From Archilochus colubris (Eukaryota; Chordata; Aves; Apodiformes; Trochilidae): a DNA stretch of 64,000 nt. The DNA is taken from positions 14,134,609-14,198,608 of the forward strand of contig CM041084.1 in NCBI GenBank assembly GCA_023079485.1, in the 5' to 3' direction. Below are positions 13,401-25,427 of this stretch, one piece after another. The number at the start of each line of letters is the position of its first letter. The stretch's first letter is position 1. Below the pieces are notes generated by a model. The model made no database searches and was not told the origin of the DNA. It worked only from the letters and a program-made list of their open reading frames with translations. The translations under genes were made by a program, and so were the position numbers.

Positions 13401-16400
13401 GAGATTCTTTTTCCAACTAAAACAAATATTTTTCTTAAATCAACTTTTATTTTCCTAAATATTTGACAGGAGCAGACTGTACAGTTCTGAAGGAGTTTAG
13501 TCAGCTGTGCAGATTGACTTTTGAAGTGTAAAATAAACCTTTACTTAACAGATGTCAAGAATAAGACTTTGTGAGATAATGACAGGTTTTGTAATAGGTT
13601 GGTGGTGGTTCTTTCTTAGTGGAATGAATGAAGTTTTGGTGCCAACTCTTTAAAAAAATGACAACATGATTAGTAACAATTGACTGGAATCAAGAAAGAA
13701 AAATCAACAAAACTGACTGTACTTATTTTTGTGTGTTTGGAAAGCACAAATTGCTCACTAAACTGCATGAAGTACAATTATCTTTAATGGTACCCTCTTT
13801 CTTCATTTGGCACCTGTAGCAGAACTGAAAGCCAGTGCCCAAGACGACAACCTTAGACCTAGTCTTGAGACAGCAGCCAAAGCTGACCTCTTCCTCAGTC
13901 TAATCTTCTCCTATACCTGTATAACCTGGTTCCACAATAATTTGATGACAATTTCAAGAGGTGACATCCCTCATCCAGTCAAAAACAGTTCACTGCCTCA
14001 CCAGTTCACACAGCTTCTACTTTTGAGGAGAGAAAGGGCTTCATTACAAGAATCATGGTTTCCACCACCTTCCCAGGACACACGTCTGCTCCTGCTGTCA
14101 GCACAGTGAACAGCGCAAGAAGGAGACTTACACCTGCCTGAAACTTCACACAGAGCCAACCCTTTCCCTTGCAAAATAGCAGCAGTGAAGGCTTGGAAAA
14201 CTTAATGCACCTGAGGTGAGTGGCTCTAACTTTCCCTGCTGGCTGAACCCATTGGTATTTGGTAGAGATTCCAGAAGACTTTCTCATCCTCCAAAGATAG
14301 CCCTCTGGACTGTTATGGTGTTATCTGGTTGGCTGTAATTGTTCTGTACTGTCAGCCAGAGTTTATCATTCTGAGCTGGAAACATACTTGTGGGCTTGTT
14401 GCAGCATTTAGAGAAAAGATGAGGGACAATTTTATCACTGGTGTCCCCACACTGAACTTGCTTGATGACAATCAGGAGCTGCTCTAGGCAGACTTGAGAA
14501 AGTGAGTTTTCAAAGTCTGGGTCCCCATTAGGAAGGAATTCTAACATGGACATGTGTATAGACTCTTTTCTCTCTTGCTGGCCTTGTGCCTGAGAGTCAG
14601 ACCTGCTTCTATATATATCTAAATTCTTGAAGTCCCTTGGGAACAGCTATGCCTTGCCAGTAAAACCACGTGTTGCTCATCCCCCTGTCAGTGCTATACT
14701 GCCAGATCCTGACCCTGCCAGCTGACACAGTGCTGAGGCCAGCAGTGGAGATCATGGCCTGCCATTCCCACCTGCCTGTTGGGTCACCCAGGGACCAGCG
14801 CTCATCCCCTCTTCTGCTTTCTCATCAATGTCCTTCAGATTGGCCTCTACAGAACTCCAGCTCATCTCTATTTCTGCCCATTTTTATTTGAAATTGTCTT
14901 CTTTCTGTCAACTCCTCACTGCTTTGTTGAAATGGCATCTTTTCTGTCCTCCCATCTTCACTGCAATTTTCTCTACTGTTTCTCAGATTCCCCCTTCAAC
15001 CTCCATTTTCCCATGAATCCTCTGCAACCAGTTTTCTAGCTCTCCTCCACACTTACTTCACCTTTCCTTCTATGCTATAAATACATATTTGAAAGTTCTC
15101 ACTATTTTGTTGCTTCTAATTTCCCAGTCTACTATATCTCTGAATATTCTGCATGGGGATGTGAGGAGAGAGGCAAGGTTGAATCACCCTAAGCCTTGGT
15201 ACACGGGTACAGATGCAACTGCACATCTGAGCTTTGAGAGGCCAAGTTATTAAAATGTGACTATTCATATCCAGGACAAATGACATTTTGAAGTATTTCC
15301 TTCCCTCTATATGTGAATTGTATTTGCTTTCCACAGAAGCTAGTGAAGAAAAAGAAAATAGTTTGCTCTGTGTAGGGAATTAATGCAGCAAGGCCGGCGT
15401 TGGCTCTTCTGGAGCCCTCCTCATCTACAATGAAAATCCATGTAAGTCCCCTGTAAATACACACCCTCAGCATCTCTGCTAAATGCATGCTATTTACACA
15501 ATAGCCCATTACAACAGCCCATCTGTCAACCCTCTTTCATGGCCACAGGTGGAGGATGAAAAATTCTTTTGAACAGAGCACTGAGGGTCTTTGGAGGAAA
15601 GCTTGTTTGCCACTGTATAGCTGGGTCCCCCACAGAGCCAAGATCTGCAACCTTCTGGGTCTGTCAGCCTTGGCTGGCCTTTAGTCAAACAGTGCCCAGG
15701 GCAAGCCAGAATTTCATGCCTTTCCAAAACACTAATTGATTGGGGATAAACATTAACCCAGAATTTCGGTCGTGCACTCTGGTCTTAAGCATGCTGGGCA
15801 GCCGCCCAGCTAACTCACCCCTCAGGCTAACCCTCCTTCAAGGGTTTTTCTGTAAGACCTAGAAGGTCATGGAAGTTTAGTTCATTTTATGGTACAGACA
15901 ACTAGAAAGCATCTTAGCATCTTTATTTTTAAGAGCTTCCCTATATTTCAGAAAAATATTGTGAAAATACAGTGGACAGAAGCAGAGCATGTCCAAAGCT
16001 CTAGAGATAGACTCCTCGGTTCAAAGAGCAGAGAAATGAACAAGAATCTCAGCCCAGATTGCAAACTGAAGCCTAGAAGTAATTCAGATCACATACACAC
16101 TTACAGTGACAGATAATCCACCCATTCCTTGAACTCTGAGAGACATCTTGCCCTTCCAAAAATGTCATCACAGGTTCTCAGAAGATTTGGCAAAGAGTAT
16201 ATGCAATTTGAATACTGCTGGATGGAGTCCAACATACAGTATGCAAGTCCTGGGCTCTCACTCCATCCCCAGTGTGAGAATAAAGTTTCCAAGAGGAGGC
16301 TAGAAATCAAAGAAAGAATGACAGAGATTTTTGTGACACTTTGAAACTACTTGCTGAGAGCTGTAAGGTTGCTAGCCTCTCTATTTTTTCCCCAGAATTA

Positions 16401-16609
16401 TTCAATTAAAAAAGAAACAACTGACACTGAGACAGAATTCATGCTGGAAAAAAAAAAAAAGCCAGACTGTCCTTTAAGCCAGGTTGCCCTTTGTCTTGGT
16501 CATATGGAATGTATTTATTGCACTGTTTTTTCCATTATCTTTTTCTTCTCTTTTTCTCATTTTGCTCATTGCAGCATTTAAAATTATGCAACATCCTTGC
16601 CCATCCCTT

Positions 16610-16653
16610 CATTCTTTCTTTATTTTTTTTCTTTTCTTTTTTTTCTTTTTTTT
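16610..16653. repeat. T-rich polypyrimidine tract
   Basis: T runs broken by single C residues, with one A, extend across the interval and end at TTAATTAG. Low-complexity sequence with no associated element seen. Confidence 0.85.
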
Positions 16654-17954
16654 AATTAGAAATTATTCTTTCTGAGTGTTCTAGCCTAATGGAACTTGAA
16701 ACCAGCAATACTGAAGGTAAATTTTTGAACCTAGAGTGCTTGAGTTAGTTCAAAATTAGGTAGGACCATCCAGAAAGCAAAGGTCCTTTTTATGTTAAAA
16801 GAAGAACTAGGAAGGTAAGACATGGAGAAAGCAGTGCAGATAAACCTCTCATTCTCTGCAACATCACCAGTTGAGAACACATCCACACCTCCCAGTGCAA
16901 CACTTTGCCTTTGACTGTCACCCAAATTCACTGTAAGCAGAAGCACCCTGACATCCTAGCTCAAGTCCTGGAGGCAAAAGAACTACATTTACCTAACACA
17001 GGACCCTAACAAAATAACTCAGCTTCTCAGCATGACTGATTATCAAAGACAAAACATTATCCTGAAACCAAATGAGAAGACATCTTGGGAGTATCTACAG
17101 TATGCTGCATGATAGAATATAGATATGCCAAATGAAAGTTACTGTTCAGTACAATCCATCCTGTGAATGCTACTCCCACAAATGTCAGTCAGAATCTTAT
17201 TTCTGACATGAAGTGCCCAACGACAGCAACTGTGAAGTGTTTGGGAATGTGCTGCCTTCCAACATTTAAGATGTATAGCTGTCAAAAATAGAAGTTTTTC
17301 CATTATTCTTTGTCCTTTCAATCTTTTATTTTGCAAGTAGGCAAACTCTCTCCCATCTGCCTTCTCTCCTATCAATAGTTAAGTTTACTGCCTGTGGTGC
17401 ATAAATGCAAAGTAATGGGTTATGTGGGCAGGGATGGAGAGTCCATTAGACAACAGAAATTCTGTTAAAACATGCAACCCTGGAATATTCACTTTCACCA
17501 AGCTAATCGCCCCATGAGATTCCTAATTAGTCTGTCTATGGCCTGTTTCAAACTCCAGGAGTGTTGAGATCTTAGCAGTTGAAGACAAAATTGTTCTAAA
17601 ATCTGCCCCAGTACTATCTTATCATACTTAGAGCAGCAGATCCATGTCCTTTTCCCAGTAGATTTTCCCTCCATAGCTTTTTTCTGATGAACAGAGTTAC
17701 AGCTGACAGAAAAATTTTGCCTATAGATCAGTTCTAACTATATATACAATTTTGTCTGGACGCTGCCCAGAGTATGCTGATGAGCTTTGTGTGGTACAGA
17801 ATGCTGTAATTCTTTTATTCTGGGTCTGCAGTGTCTGCCTGTCTTGTTTGTAGCTGATGGCTAAATTTCTATCTGATACAATTGCTGCAACAGCCTTGAA
17901 ATGGGAACTGCCAGTAAGTGATGTAGTGATGTCTACCAGCATTTACAGAAGCCA

Positions 17955-18300
17955 GATGACAAGCTCCAAACACTAGCCTCATCTGGAGTAGCATGCCCAG
18001 TACTGTTTATCCATGTTCCAAAAACCATATTAAAATTGGTGCAGGCCAGGAAAATTACTGCCAGTCTGGCATGGAGAATAGATTTATTTTAGAAGAGGCT
18101 GAGAACAAGACTAAGTGAGGGCAGTAATAGACTTCAGCTCTCCTTAAAGTATAACAGCCAGATCACAGCATGCCACTTCCATAGCATAGCTGGGTCACAC
18201 CTGGTCCATTCAGAGCACAGCAAGGCTGGTCTTGGTTTGTCTGTATCCACACATACAGCATGTGGCTTGTTTAGCTTAATAAAACAGAAGGTGTGTTTTG
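17955..18300 (+). mobile_element. Possible very old CR1 relic, sense orientation
   Basis: Several short blocks are suggestive of the sense strand of the CR1 reverse transcriptase 3' region: 'ctcatctggagtagcatgcc' (compare the family's PHLEYC segment), 'ggtgcaggccaggaaaatta', and 'ggcttgtttagcttaataaa' followed by an AGAAGG string. The blocks are in the right order but interrupted, with many mismatches and stop codons. This could be chance resemblance; sensitive profile searching would decide. Confidence 0.35.
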
Positions 18301-19849
18301 ATTCAGATTAGTTTTTAAGATCTGATCTGATTGCTTCATCTTTTAAAAGGTGTCAGATATATTCCTTTCAAATTAAATGAATTTGAAAAAATGTGATAAA
18401 AGTCCATTTGGTGAGCACCAGTCACTAATAGGAGTTCAGTCCATGGCATCAGACTCAACCAGAGTAGGTAAAATCTCCAAACTGTAATGTGTATGTGGAC
18501 TTCTCAGCAACAGGTTTTATTCTATAGATTTTGTCATATGAAAACATGTTTTGCTAATGTAGACACAACTAAATAATACATCTGTTTGCTGAGAAGCAAA
18601 GTGAGAGACCATGCTGAGCATCGCTGTCCCTCTAGATTGTTTCAAAGACTGTGTTTAAAATTAGCTCAAGCATTTTCATATTGCTCTAAGTAAACAACAA
18701 TGCCTGCAGTGAAAAAATTAAGAACTATTAAAGTTATAAAGTTCTGAACCATACATTTAGCAAGAACAAAAAAAAGATTGAGAATTTTTAAAACGTTTTA
18801 ACTTTATGGAAATTATTACACAATCAGATTGCCTGTGTTAGACAGGTGATGGGGAGGACTTGGTCATCTCAAGAGGTTTCTCCCACTTCTTCCTTCCTAG
18901 GAGGTGTCACTTGCTACATTTATTTCAATAGGTGCTAGCAAATAACAGAGAAATAGAATTACAAATAGCAGTTAAACAAGAAAGGATTTATTTGAAAGAG
19001 AACTTTGACTATTTCACCTCCCCGTAGTAATCACCAAAGAGCCAGGACATGGTTTCTAACACCGAGCAGGAAAAACGTCAATAAGCCGTGAAGAACCTTC
19101 ACACCTGACTGAGGAAAACAAACTGCAAAAATCAAGAAATGCTTCTTTGTTCATAGAACATAACTGAATTCAAGGGAACACAGAGAAAATGTAGGACCGT
19201 ATATGGAAAATCTTTGAAATATAGATAAGTATTTTCACATGCAGATGAACCTTCTTTTATATACACACAATGGGCTTATTTCTTTTTTCAACAAGCATAG
19301 AGGCACAAGGCAACTTCTTACAACTGCCTCATTCTTTGTCTTAGTTTACAAACAAAATTAGAGCAGCTTGAAAGCTGCTGTAAATTTTATGAACTGGTTC
19401 CCAGGGGGTCATAAAATCTGTGCCTTGTCAAAATGTACTCAGCTCTAGCACTTCTGTAACCACTGGAGCACACACAGTCTGGCTGGTATCTATGCCCAGC
19501 TATAAAACTATTACTAGTGTCCAGGTTCTCCACCCTTAACAGGTCTATACCTGTCCCAGACACATACCCTGGTCTGTTGTTAAAGGGAAGAAGACCTGCT
19601 GTCTGTCAGGGACCCATCCAGCAAGAACATACCTCCTGTATTTCCTAAGGCTAAAGTATTAGAAATTTGATTCTGGCCCTTTTGCTATTCATCTTAAAGC
19701 CTTTGTTAGATGACACATGCTACACATTTTGTAGAAAGAACCAAGTACCAAGGCACTTCTGAACAGTCAGTTTCCCAGAAGCAATGGAAAAAATCTATGA
19801 GGTATGTAGAAGATGAGGTTTTGCAATTAGTGAGTGGGGCAGAGAGGTC
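18301..19849. other. Unique AT-rich non-coding stretch
   Basis: No gene, transposon or RNA gene is recognised. Open frames are short and the sequence shows no unusual composition or repeats beyond short A runs. Confidence 0.55.
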
Positions 19850-20010
19850 AAGAGCTCTGAGCTTCCCTCATCTCTCACTGGCTTCCTCTGTATCCTTGGA
19901 AATGTCACTTAAACTTCTGTCCCTTAAGGCGGTAAGCATGTAAGGATGTAAGCATCTCTGAAATGGAGTACATGAAACCTACCTACTTGTTGTGTTCTGA
20001 TCATATTTGT
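19850..20010 (+). mobile_element. MIR-type SINE fossil (core region)
   Basis: The order of blocks follows the MIR core and 3' part: a TCTCACTGGCTTCCTCTGTAT segment in place of the 'cacttactagctgtgtgacc' region, then 'ccttggaaatgtcacttaaa' with 'cttctgtccc', then 'catctctgaaatggagtaca', then 'aaacctacctacttgttgtg'. The last two correspond to MIR's 'catctgtaaaatgg' and 'cctacctcatagggttgttg' blocks. A small insertion of GTAAGCATGTAAGGAT type separates the halves. MIR is pan-amniote and very old, so this level of decay is expected. Not verified by alignment. Confidence 0.6.
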
Positions 20011-21115
20011 AAAATTACTTCTCACCATCAAATGACAGGACTTTACAGGTCCTATGAACCATTAGTGTGGGCTCAGAGATGCAGAGTAAACAGCTAAAGT
20101 TCCACTATAAGAGTTATTAAAGGAAAGTGTGGGTGTAAGCCTAATGGAAGTCATGCTCAAGAAACATTTTCTTCATTTCATTATTCATTTCCCACTTGGC
20201 ACTCAAAATATTAGAGACTAATAATTTTTAACACTTGTTTATGTTTTTTTCCTGTGACTGCAGTAGCTCATAAAAATTGGATAAGTTTTAAATAAGCAAA
20301 GTAAAAAAACAATGAACTTTGGAAATTTGAGCACAAATCAATATATTATTTAAGGGGGAATTATTTTAACTTTACTTACGGGTTTTGCTCCTGCTTAATT
20401 TAAAATAGCATGATAACTCATTTTTCAACAAATGAGAAACCCCAAAACTGCCACTATGATTGCTACCTAGTTTGGTACATTTTTAAAAATAGTTTTGTTT
20501 TGAATGACCTTCTTAAAGTGAATGACACTAAAGGATATGTTGATAACAATTTTAGAGAATTACATCAAGCAACATGTGTTGGCTCTTCCTGCTGTGTCTG
20601 CCCATCTTTTTTAGTGCCACAGATGTTTAGTGCTTGTTCATAATCAGAATGTCTATACAATTCCAATAAGAAGTAATAAATCAAGGATCATAACCAGAGT
20701 TATCTTGAAAGCCCAACAGCAGTCACCAAACTGTCTGAATGCTCTGTGACCCAGCATTTATCCTACATGTATGATAGTCAAAGGCTGACGTTAGGTCAAA
20801 TTATCAATATTCTGGTGATGTCCAGACTGGAATGAATATGGAAAGATCTGAGAATGAAACAAAGACTGAGCTAGTTCCAGGATTATTATTTTGGAACATG
20901 CCTGTGAAACATTCTGGGTAAATTTTAATGCCATAGAGATACAATCTGTACAAGCAACAGTATGAGGAGAATTTAAACCAACACACAGATATTCAAATAT
21001 AACTCTCATTTCACATGCACTTTATGTCAGCATCAGTCAGAACTCATGCCAAAAAAAGTGATCTTGCACCTACCACTGTAGACTGCCTGATGCTGCCTTT
21101 ATGCCACCATGTATT
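20011..21115. other. Unique AT-rich non-coding stretch
   Basis: No gene or repeat is recognised. Short open frames near 20410-20643 and 20791-21009 show no domain signature. Confidence 0.55.
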
Positions 21116-21238
21116 TAAAAGATCTGTAAATATGGTGCTTAGAGACACAGTTTAGTGGTGGATTTGACAGTGCCAGGTTAATGATTGGACCTGGTGATCT
21201 TAAAAGTCTTATCCAACCTCAATGATTCTTTGATTTCC
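21116..21238 (+). mobile_element. CR1 3'-end fragment, first of a pair
   Basis: The interval carries the avian CR1 3' UTR end in sense orientation: 'gtttagtggtggatttgaca', 'gtgccaggttaatgattgga', 'cctggtgatcttaaaagtct', 'tatccaacctcaatgattct', ending TTTGATTT where a full tail would repeat the ATTCTATG-type octamer. It is 5'-truncated, as most CR1 copies are. The 3' octamer repeat is reduced to one degenerate unit. Confidence 0.8.
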
Positions 21239-21334
21239 CTGATAAAGTTCATAAGAAGGTTCACATGAGTGGCTTTGCTGGCATTACAGAAAGAGAGGAT
21301 CATAGTAACAGCAGATGCATATGGAGGCTAGGAC

Positions 21335-21453
21335 CATGTAAACCATGACATGGAAGTGGTTTATTGGTGGACTTGGCAGTGCTAGGTTAATGGCGGGACT
21401 TGATTATCTTAAGGATCTTTTCCAATCAAAACAATTCTGTGTTTCTATGATTC
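21335..21453 (+). mobile_element. CR1 3'-end fragment, second of a pair
   Basis: A second sense-orientation CR1 3' end about 100 bp after the first: 'ggtttattggtggacttggc', 'agtgctaggttaatggcggg', 'acttgattatcttaaggatc', 'ttttccaatcaaaacaattc', then TGTGTTTCTATGATTC. It differs from the first copy at many positions, so it is more likely an independent insertion, or an old duplication, than a recent tandem copy. Confidence 0.8.
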
Positions 21454-21797
21454 TTTTAGTGACATCACTGATTTGTGTGGCTGTAAAATTGCAGTCTATG
21501 TCTGCAACAGGGAAAAAAACTGTTTTTATGAAGGTAGTTTGTGTGACTCATATGACTAGAAGAATCTTATGTTTTTAAACATATGTATGGTTTGAGGTGA
21601 AAATCAACAGTGAGCTTCCCACAATTGGATGACTTGACATCAGTGTAGATTTCAATGTGCTTTTTCGTAAGACTTTTTTTCTTGAAAAGAAATGGAAGAA
21701 AAATAGACTTTCTTTTACCTTTTCAAAATCAGATATTTCAGTTGTATTGACCTCATAGAAATCTCATATTCAAGACAAAGTCAATTTTGCATTTCAG

Positions 21798-22067
21798 ATA
21801 TTCTGTGGAAATTCAGCTAGTCTTTGAAGAACCAGAATTTGATCTGGAAAATGTGCTCCTACTGGTTGGAATTCAACCCAAAGCTAAACCATGGGGAAAG
21901 CTGAGTCCCAGAATTTGGACTAAAATTCCACCAGAAGGGCAGAAATACCATTTCTGGAGAGTATTTTCTAAAAATCACATTTGGTTACATCTCAGTAAAA
22001 TGCTAGATCAAATGCCTGCCAGTCGCTGTGCAAGTCAGATTCAAAATAATATTCTGATCACTTTGAG
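21798..22067 (+). other. Exon-like open interval bounded by splice consensus
   Basis: A TTTGCATTTCAG acceptor-like site ends at 21797 and a GAG-GTGAGG donor-like site begins at 22068, with one frame open throughout (270 bp, a multiple of three). The translated stretch contains YSVEIQLVFEEPEFDLENVL and KPWGKLSPRIWTKIPPEGQK; I do not recognise a family. The frame's nominal start is TTG, and it closes with TGA inside the donor. The polypyrimidine tract before the acceptor is weak. It may be chance, a fragment of an unknown repeat, or an exon of a long non-coding RNA. Confidence 0.15.
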
Positions 22068-24163
22068 GTGAGGACAAGTAAGGACAAGTCATGGAAGAGT
22101 GTGCAGACTCCTGTTAAAGGGTCACAAACTGAGAGCAAACCCCTTAGTTCCCATAATGTACACAGACAAACAGACCCCCTAATCTCCCTGGCACCGTGCA
22201 ATCACTCTTCCAGTCTGTGAGCTGGGCTCCAGACCCAGCTCAACAGCCAAATCTGCCATCATCTCTGTTCAGAACAAGGGAGGAATAGATGAGCAGAGAA
22301 AGCGAATTTCTCAGCTGAGCCCAATACCACAGATGTGGCTGACCACTCACAAGACCTGAAGCTCTATGGCTCACCTGTAGAGGTGAGGTATTAATGGTGA
22401 ACCAGTGATTTTTCTGAAGAAGTCCAGATTCTGTACTTCCCTGTTTTCCATGGCTGTGAAAGGGATGATGCCATCTCAAGCATGTTTACTTCTTAGGATG
22501 TCCCTTGAGAATCTTTCTGCATCCCCCAGTGTCTTTTTCTTCATTTTGCAGACACTTGATAAAGTTGTCGCTCATGCCGATGCATTCTCCCCATTTTGTT
22601 AGCAACATTTGTGAAATTATGTCAAAGAATTTGAGATTCTTCAGTCAGGATTTATGAATGGGTTTTAAAGCAGAAAACCTGCTGTTCAGTATCCATGCTC
22701 AGTCACACTCTGATAACCATTCATTTAGATGGTTAAAATATAACTTCTGTGAGATGAATTTTCTCCCACTTGGGCAATTACTACGAGAAGAGTTTGCAGA
22801 CAGAGCTGTCTCACAACAGAGCCCTTCTTCCTGCTTCTCTGTCCTATGGCATCATAAATCTCTGCTCGTGACATCATAATCTGTTGCTGTGGGAATCCTG
22901 CTGGTATCACAAACAGGGGTTTACGACCTCAAAGTAGGAGCAAACAGAAAGAAGAGATTGGTTCCGTGAGAAACAAAACATCCTCAGGGAAGATTAATAG
23001 ATCATCCTCCCAGTCCTTTCAAGATCAGGCTAACTCATGTCCTGGAAACCTGAGATCAGATACCAGATTGCTGTGTCTTAGTAACCTCATCTGCAGTGTC
23101 AAAAACCTGCTGAAGAATCCCTTCATATCCTCCGACAAAAAGCCACATAGGGACACAAAGATTTTAGATCAAGCTCTTAAGCAAAATATAGAAAAATATT
23201 TATTTTTCATGACAGTGTAAACCACATTCCTACTAGATAGGGTAAAACAGTTATATGCATATAAGCTGAGCTTATACCAGAAAATTTCAGCTACCCATTT
23301 AATGACTTTATTTTTGTAATTTCACTTCTAAAAATTTGCCACAAAATTTTGGCCATATCTCTGTGGACACTTACAGGAAGGTTCCCCTTTGAGAACAACT
23401 GCAAAAAGCACTCTGTCTGAGCAGTTTTAACTGAGCAGCTCAGGAACCCAGGGGGTCACAAGCAGTATCATGATCCCTAAACTTGCTTCATTAAGCAGGA
23501 GGAGAGTGCCTCAAGATGCTTAGTGTGTCCATGGTATGAATGACTGAGACTTCTGAGATTCACTGAAGTTTTGGAGCTGATGTTAGGGCTCTCAGGAGTA
23601 CTGCATTCTGAAAACAAGAAAGGGTTTGGTGCTCATCCTCATAATTTCCACACAGAGCTCTTTCAGTGTTTATCCTTTACTACTTATCTATTCAGAGAGA
23701 ATTTGAAGGAAATGCAAGATCAGTAAAGGCATATGCAAATATAACTTTTTTCTTGTAGGTCATTGCCATAGAAACTATTACTACAGGATCTAGAGAGACA
23801 TGGCCAGATCATCAGGCCACAGAAATGAAGGTCTCAGTCTCTTGTGTCCAGCAACATTAATACTTATGAAGGCTTACTCAACTTTTTAAAATAAATTCTG
23901 TTCTTTTTCTTAGTTTTTCCTACGTGCTAAATGGGAAAAAAAATCACAATTCATCTCACTGGAGTCCTAAGAGAAATTCTCATTTTGTGTGGACAGGGAT
24001 CTGGAGAAGACAATGCAAGCATTTTTTGGGGTGACCTTGCAACGAGGTGCAATCTCTGTTCCAGACTCAGCCCTAAGGAACCTTTGCATACTATCCTAGG
24101 AACATTTTGCTGTTTGCATCTCTAAGCAATAGCTGAGAATCACCCAGCAGACTCTTACTCTTC

Positions 24164-24186
24164 ACTAGAAGTGTTTGACTTCTAGT
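24164..24186. repeat. Perfect 9-bp inverted repeat, 5-nt loop
   Basis: ACTAGAAGT and ACTTCTAGT are exact reverse complements around GTTTG. No T-run follows and there is no adjacent gene, so a terminator role is not suggested. Confidence 0.85.
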
Positions 24187-25389
24187 AAGTCTGCAAGTTG
24201 TGAGTCTGCAATACTCTATCCTACACCATGTGCAATACCTCTGCACCACCAGCAGCACCTGGGCGGAGGGAGGTCCCTGTAACTACTCTTGCAACAATGC
24301 TGCTCTCGAATGCCCACGATGTGACCCCAGGCCCTCTCTAGGCTCAACTTGTCTATTTAGTTAAATTTATAGTGTTTTCCTTAAAAATGAACTGAGGTAG
24401 CTGAGGCTGTATTGTCTCAGTGAGCAATCTTGGAGTGCACTGTAGCCTAAAGCAGTCTTTCCCCCACACTTCCTGCCTTATGTTCCTGATGTCTCTTGTG
24501 CTGGCAGTAGCAATTGCACAGCCTCGCAATGCAGAAAACTAATCTCTTTTTTTCTGTATGCTTCTCAGAGAAATCAGCTTGTTCATATGGCTGATGATAT
24601 GAGAGCTAGCACTGTCCTTGGGGATGGGAATGTGTGGCCAGAGACACAAGGGAAGAGCAGAAGCCCACATTCAAACTAGGCTAAATCATTCCCTTACCTA
24701 CCTGTTTTGGCAGCATCCTCTTTCCTTCTTTTACCATCAGTCTCATTCCTCTGTCTGGGTACTGAAGGACTCCACTTCAACTGTGTTTCGTTATAGTTGC
24801 TGCCCAAATTTTCCTGGCCAGGTGAACATACAGGTAATGTGCAAGTCTGTATTACATCTTGAGAGTACCAGAGTGGAGGGTACTTGGGAAGGCTGAAATA
24901 GTTGTTGAAAGCTATTTGCTGTCTGGTTTCTAGGAGACAGCATGACTCATTGCATCTTTCCTTGCAGTCTGCACCTCTCAACCATTTATCAACTAACACA
25001 CTTGATCAAGACTGATAAAAAAATCTTCTAAAAAAATTATAGAGAGCTGCACTATAGAATGGGAACATTAAAGTGTAGAAATGAAATGATTGCTGAAGAT
25101 AAGGTCTGCTCCAGTAAGACTGAAGAATGCAGGCTCACAGCCATCCCAAGGGATTTATTATTGGAACTCCCACCAGTGAAAGCAATAAATGCATGCATAA
25201 ATCCCTCTATATCTTGACAATTTTCCTCTAATCATGCCTTGACCAGTCTTCACACTCAGCAGTCTTTCTGTTTGTGTCTTTAAGTTATGATTGTCATTAT
25301 TTCATTAGTACTACCTAAATATATCAAAACTAGAAAAGAATGATAATTCTAGCTGAAAAGTATAATTTGCATATCCCCACCACTATAGG

Positions 25390-25427
25390 AACAATAAATA
25401 ATAGTAGCAGCAATAATAACAGTAATG
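25390..25427. repeat. Imperfect AAT/AGC trinucleotide-like repeat
   Basis: Units of AAT, AGT, AGC and AAC alternate (for example AATAATAGTAGCAGCAATAA). It is an interrupted trinucleotide microsatellite. Confidence 0.7.

Larger units (their letters stand above)
12906..17954. other. Unique non-coding stretch with poly-A, poly-pyrimidine and C/T-rich segments
   Basis: No gene is supported. It contains a long poly-A run (13378-13400), a C/T-rich segment (about 14800-15060) where several frames are open only because purine-rich stop codons are scarce, an A13 run at 16448-16460 and a T-rich tract at 16610-16653. None of the open frames on either strand shows a recognisable domain. Confidence 0.55.

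Noticed and set aside
24164..24186. Hairpin as a transcription terminator or microRNA precursor
   Set aside because: The stem is only 9 bp, with no following T-run and no adjacent transcript; far too short for a microRNA precursor.
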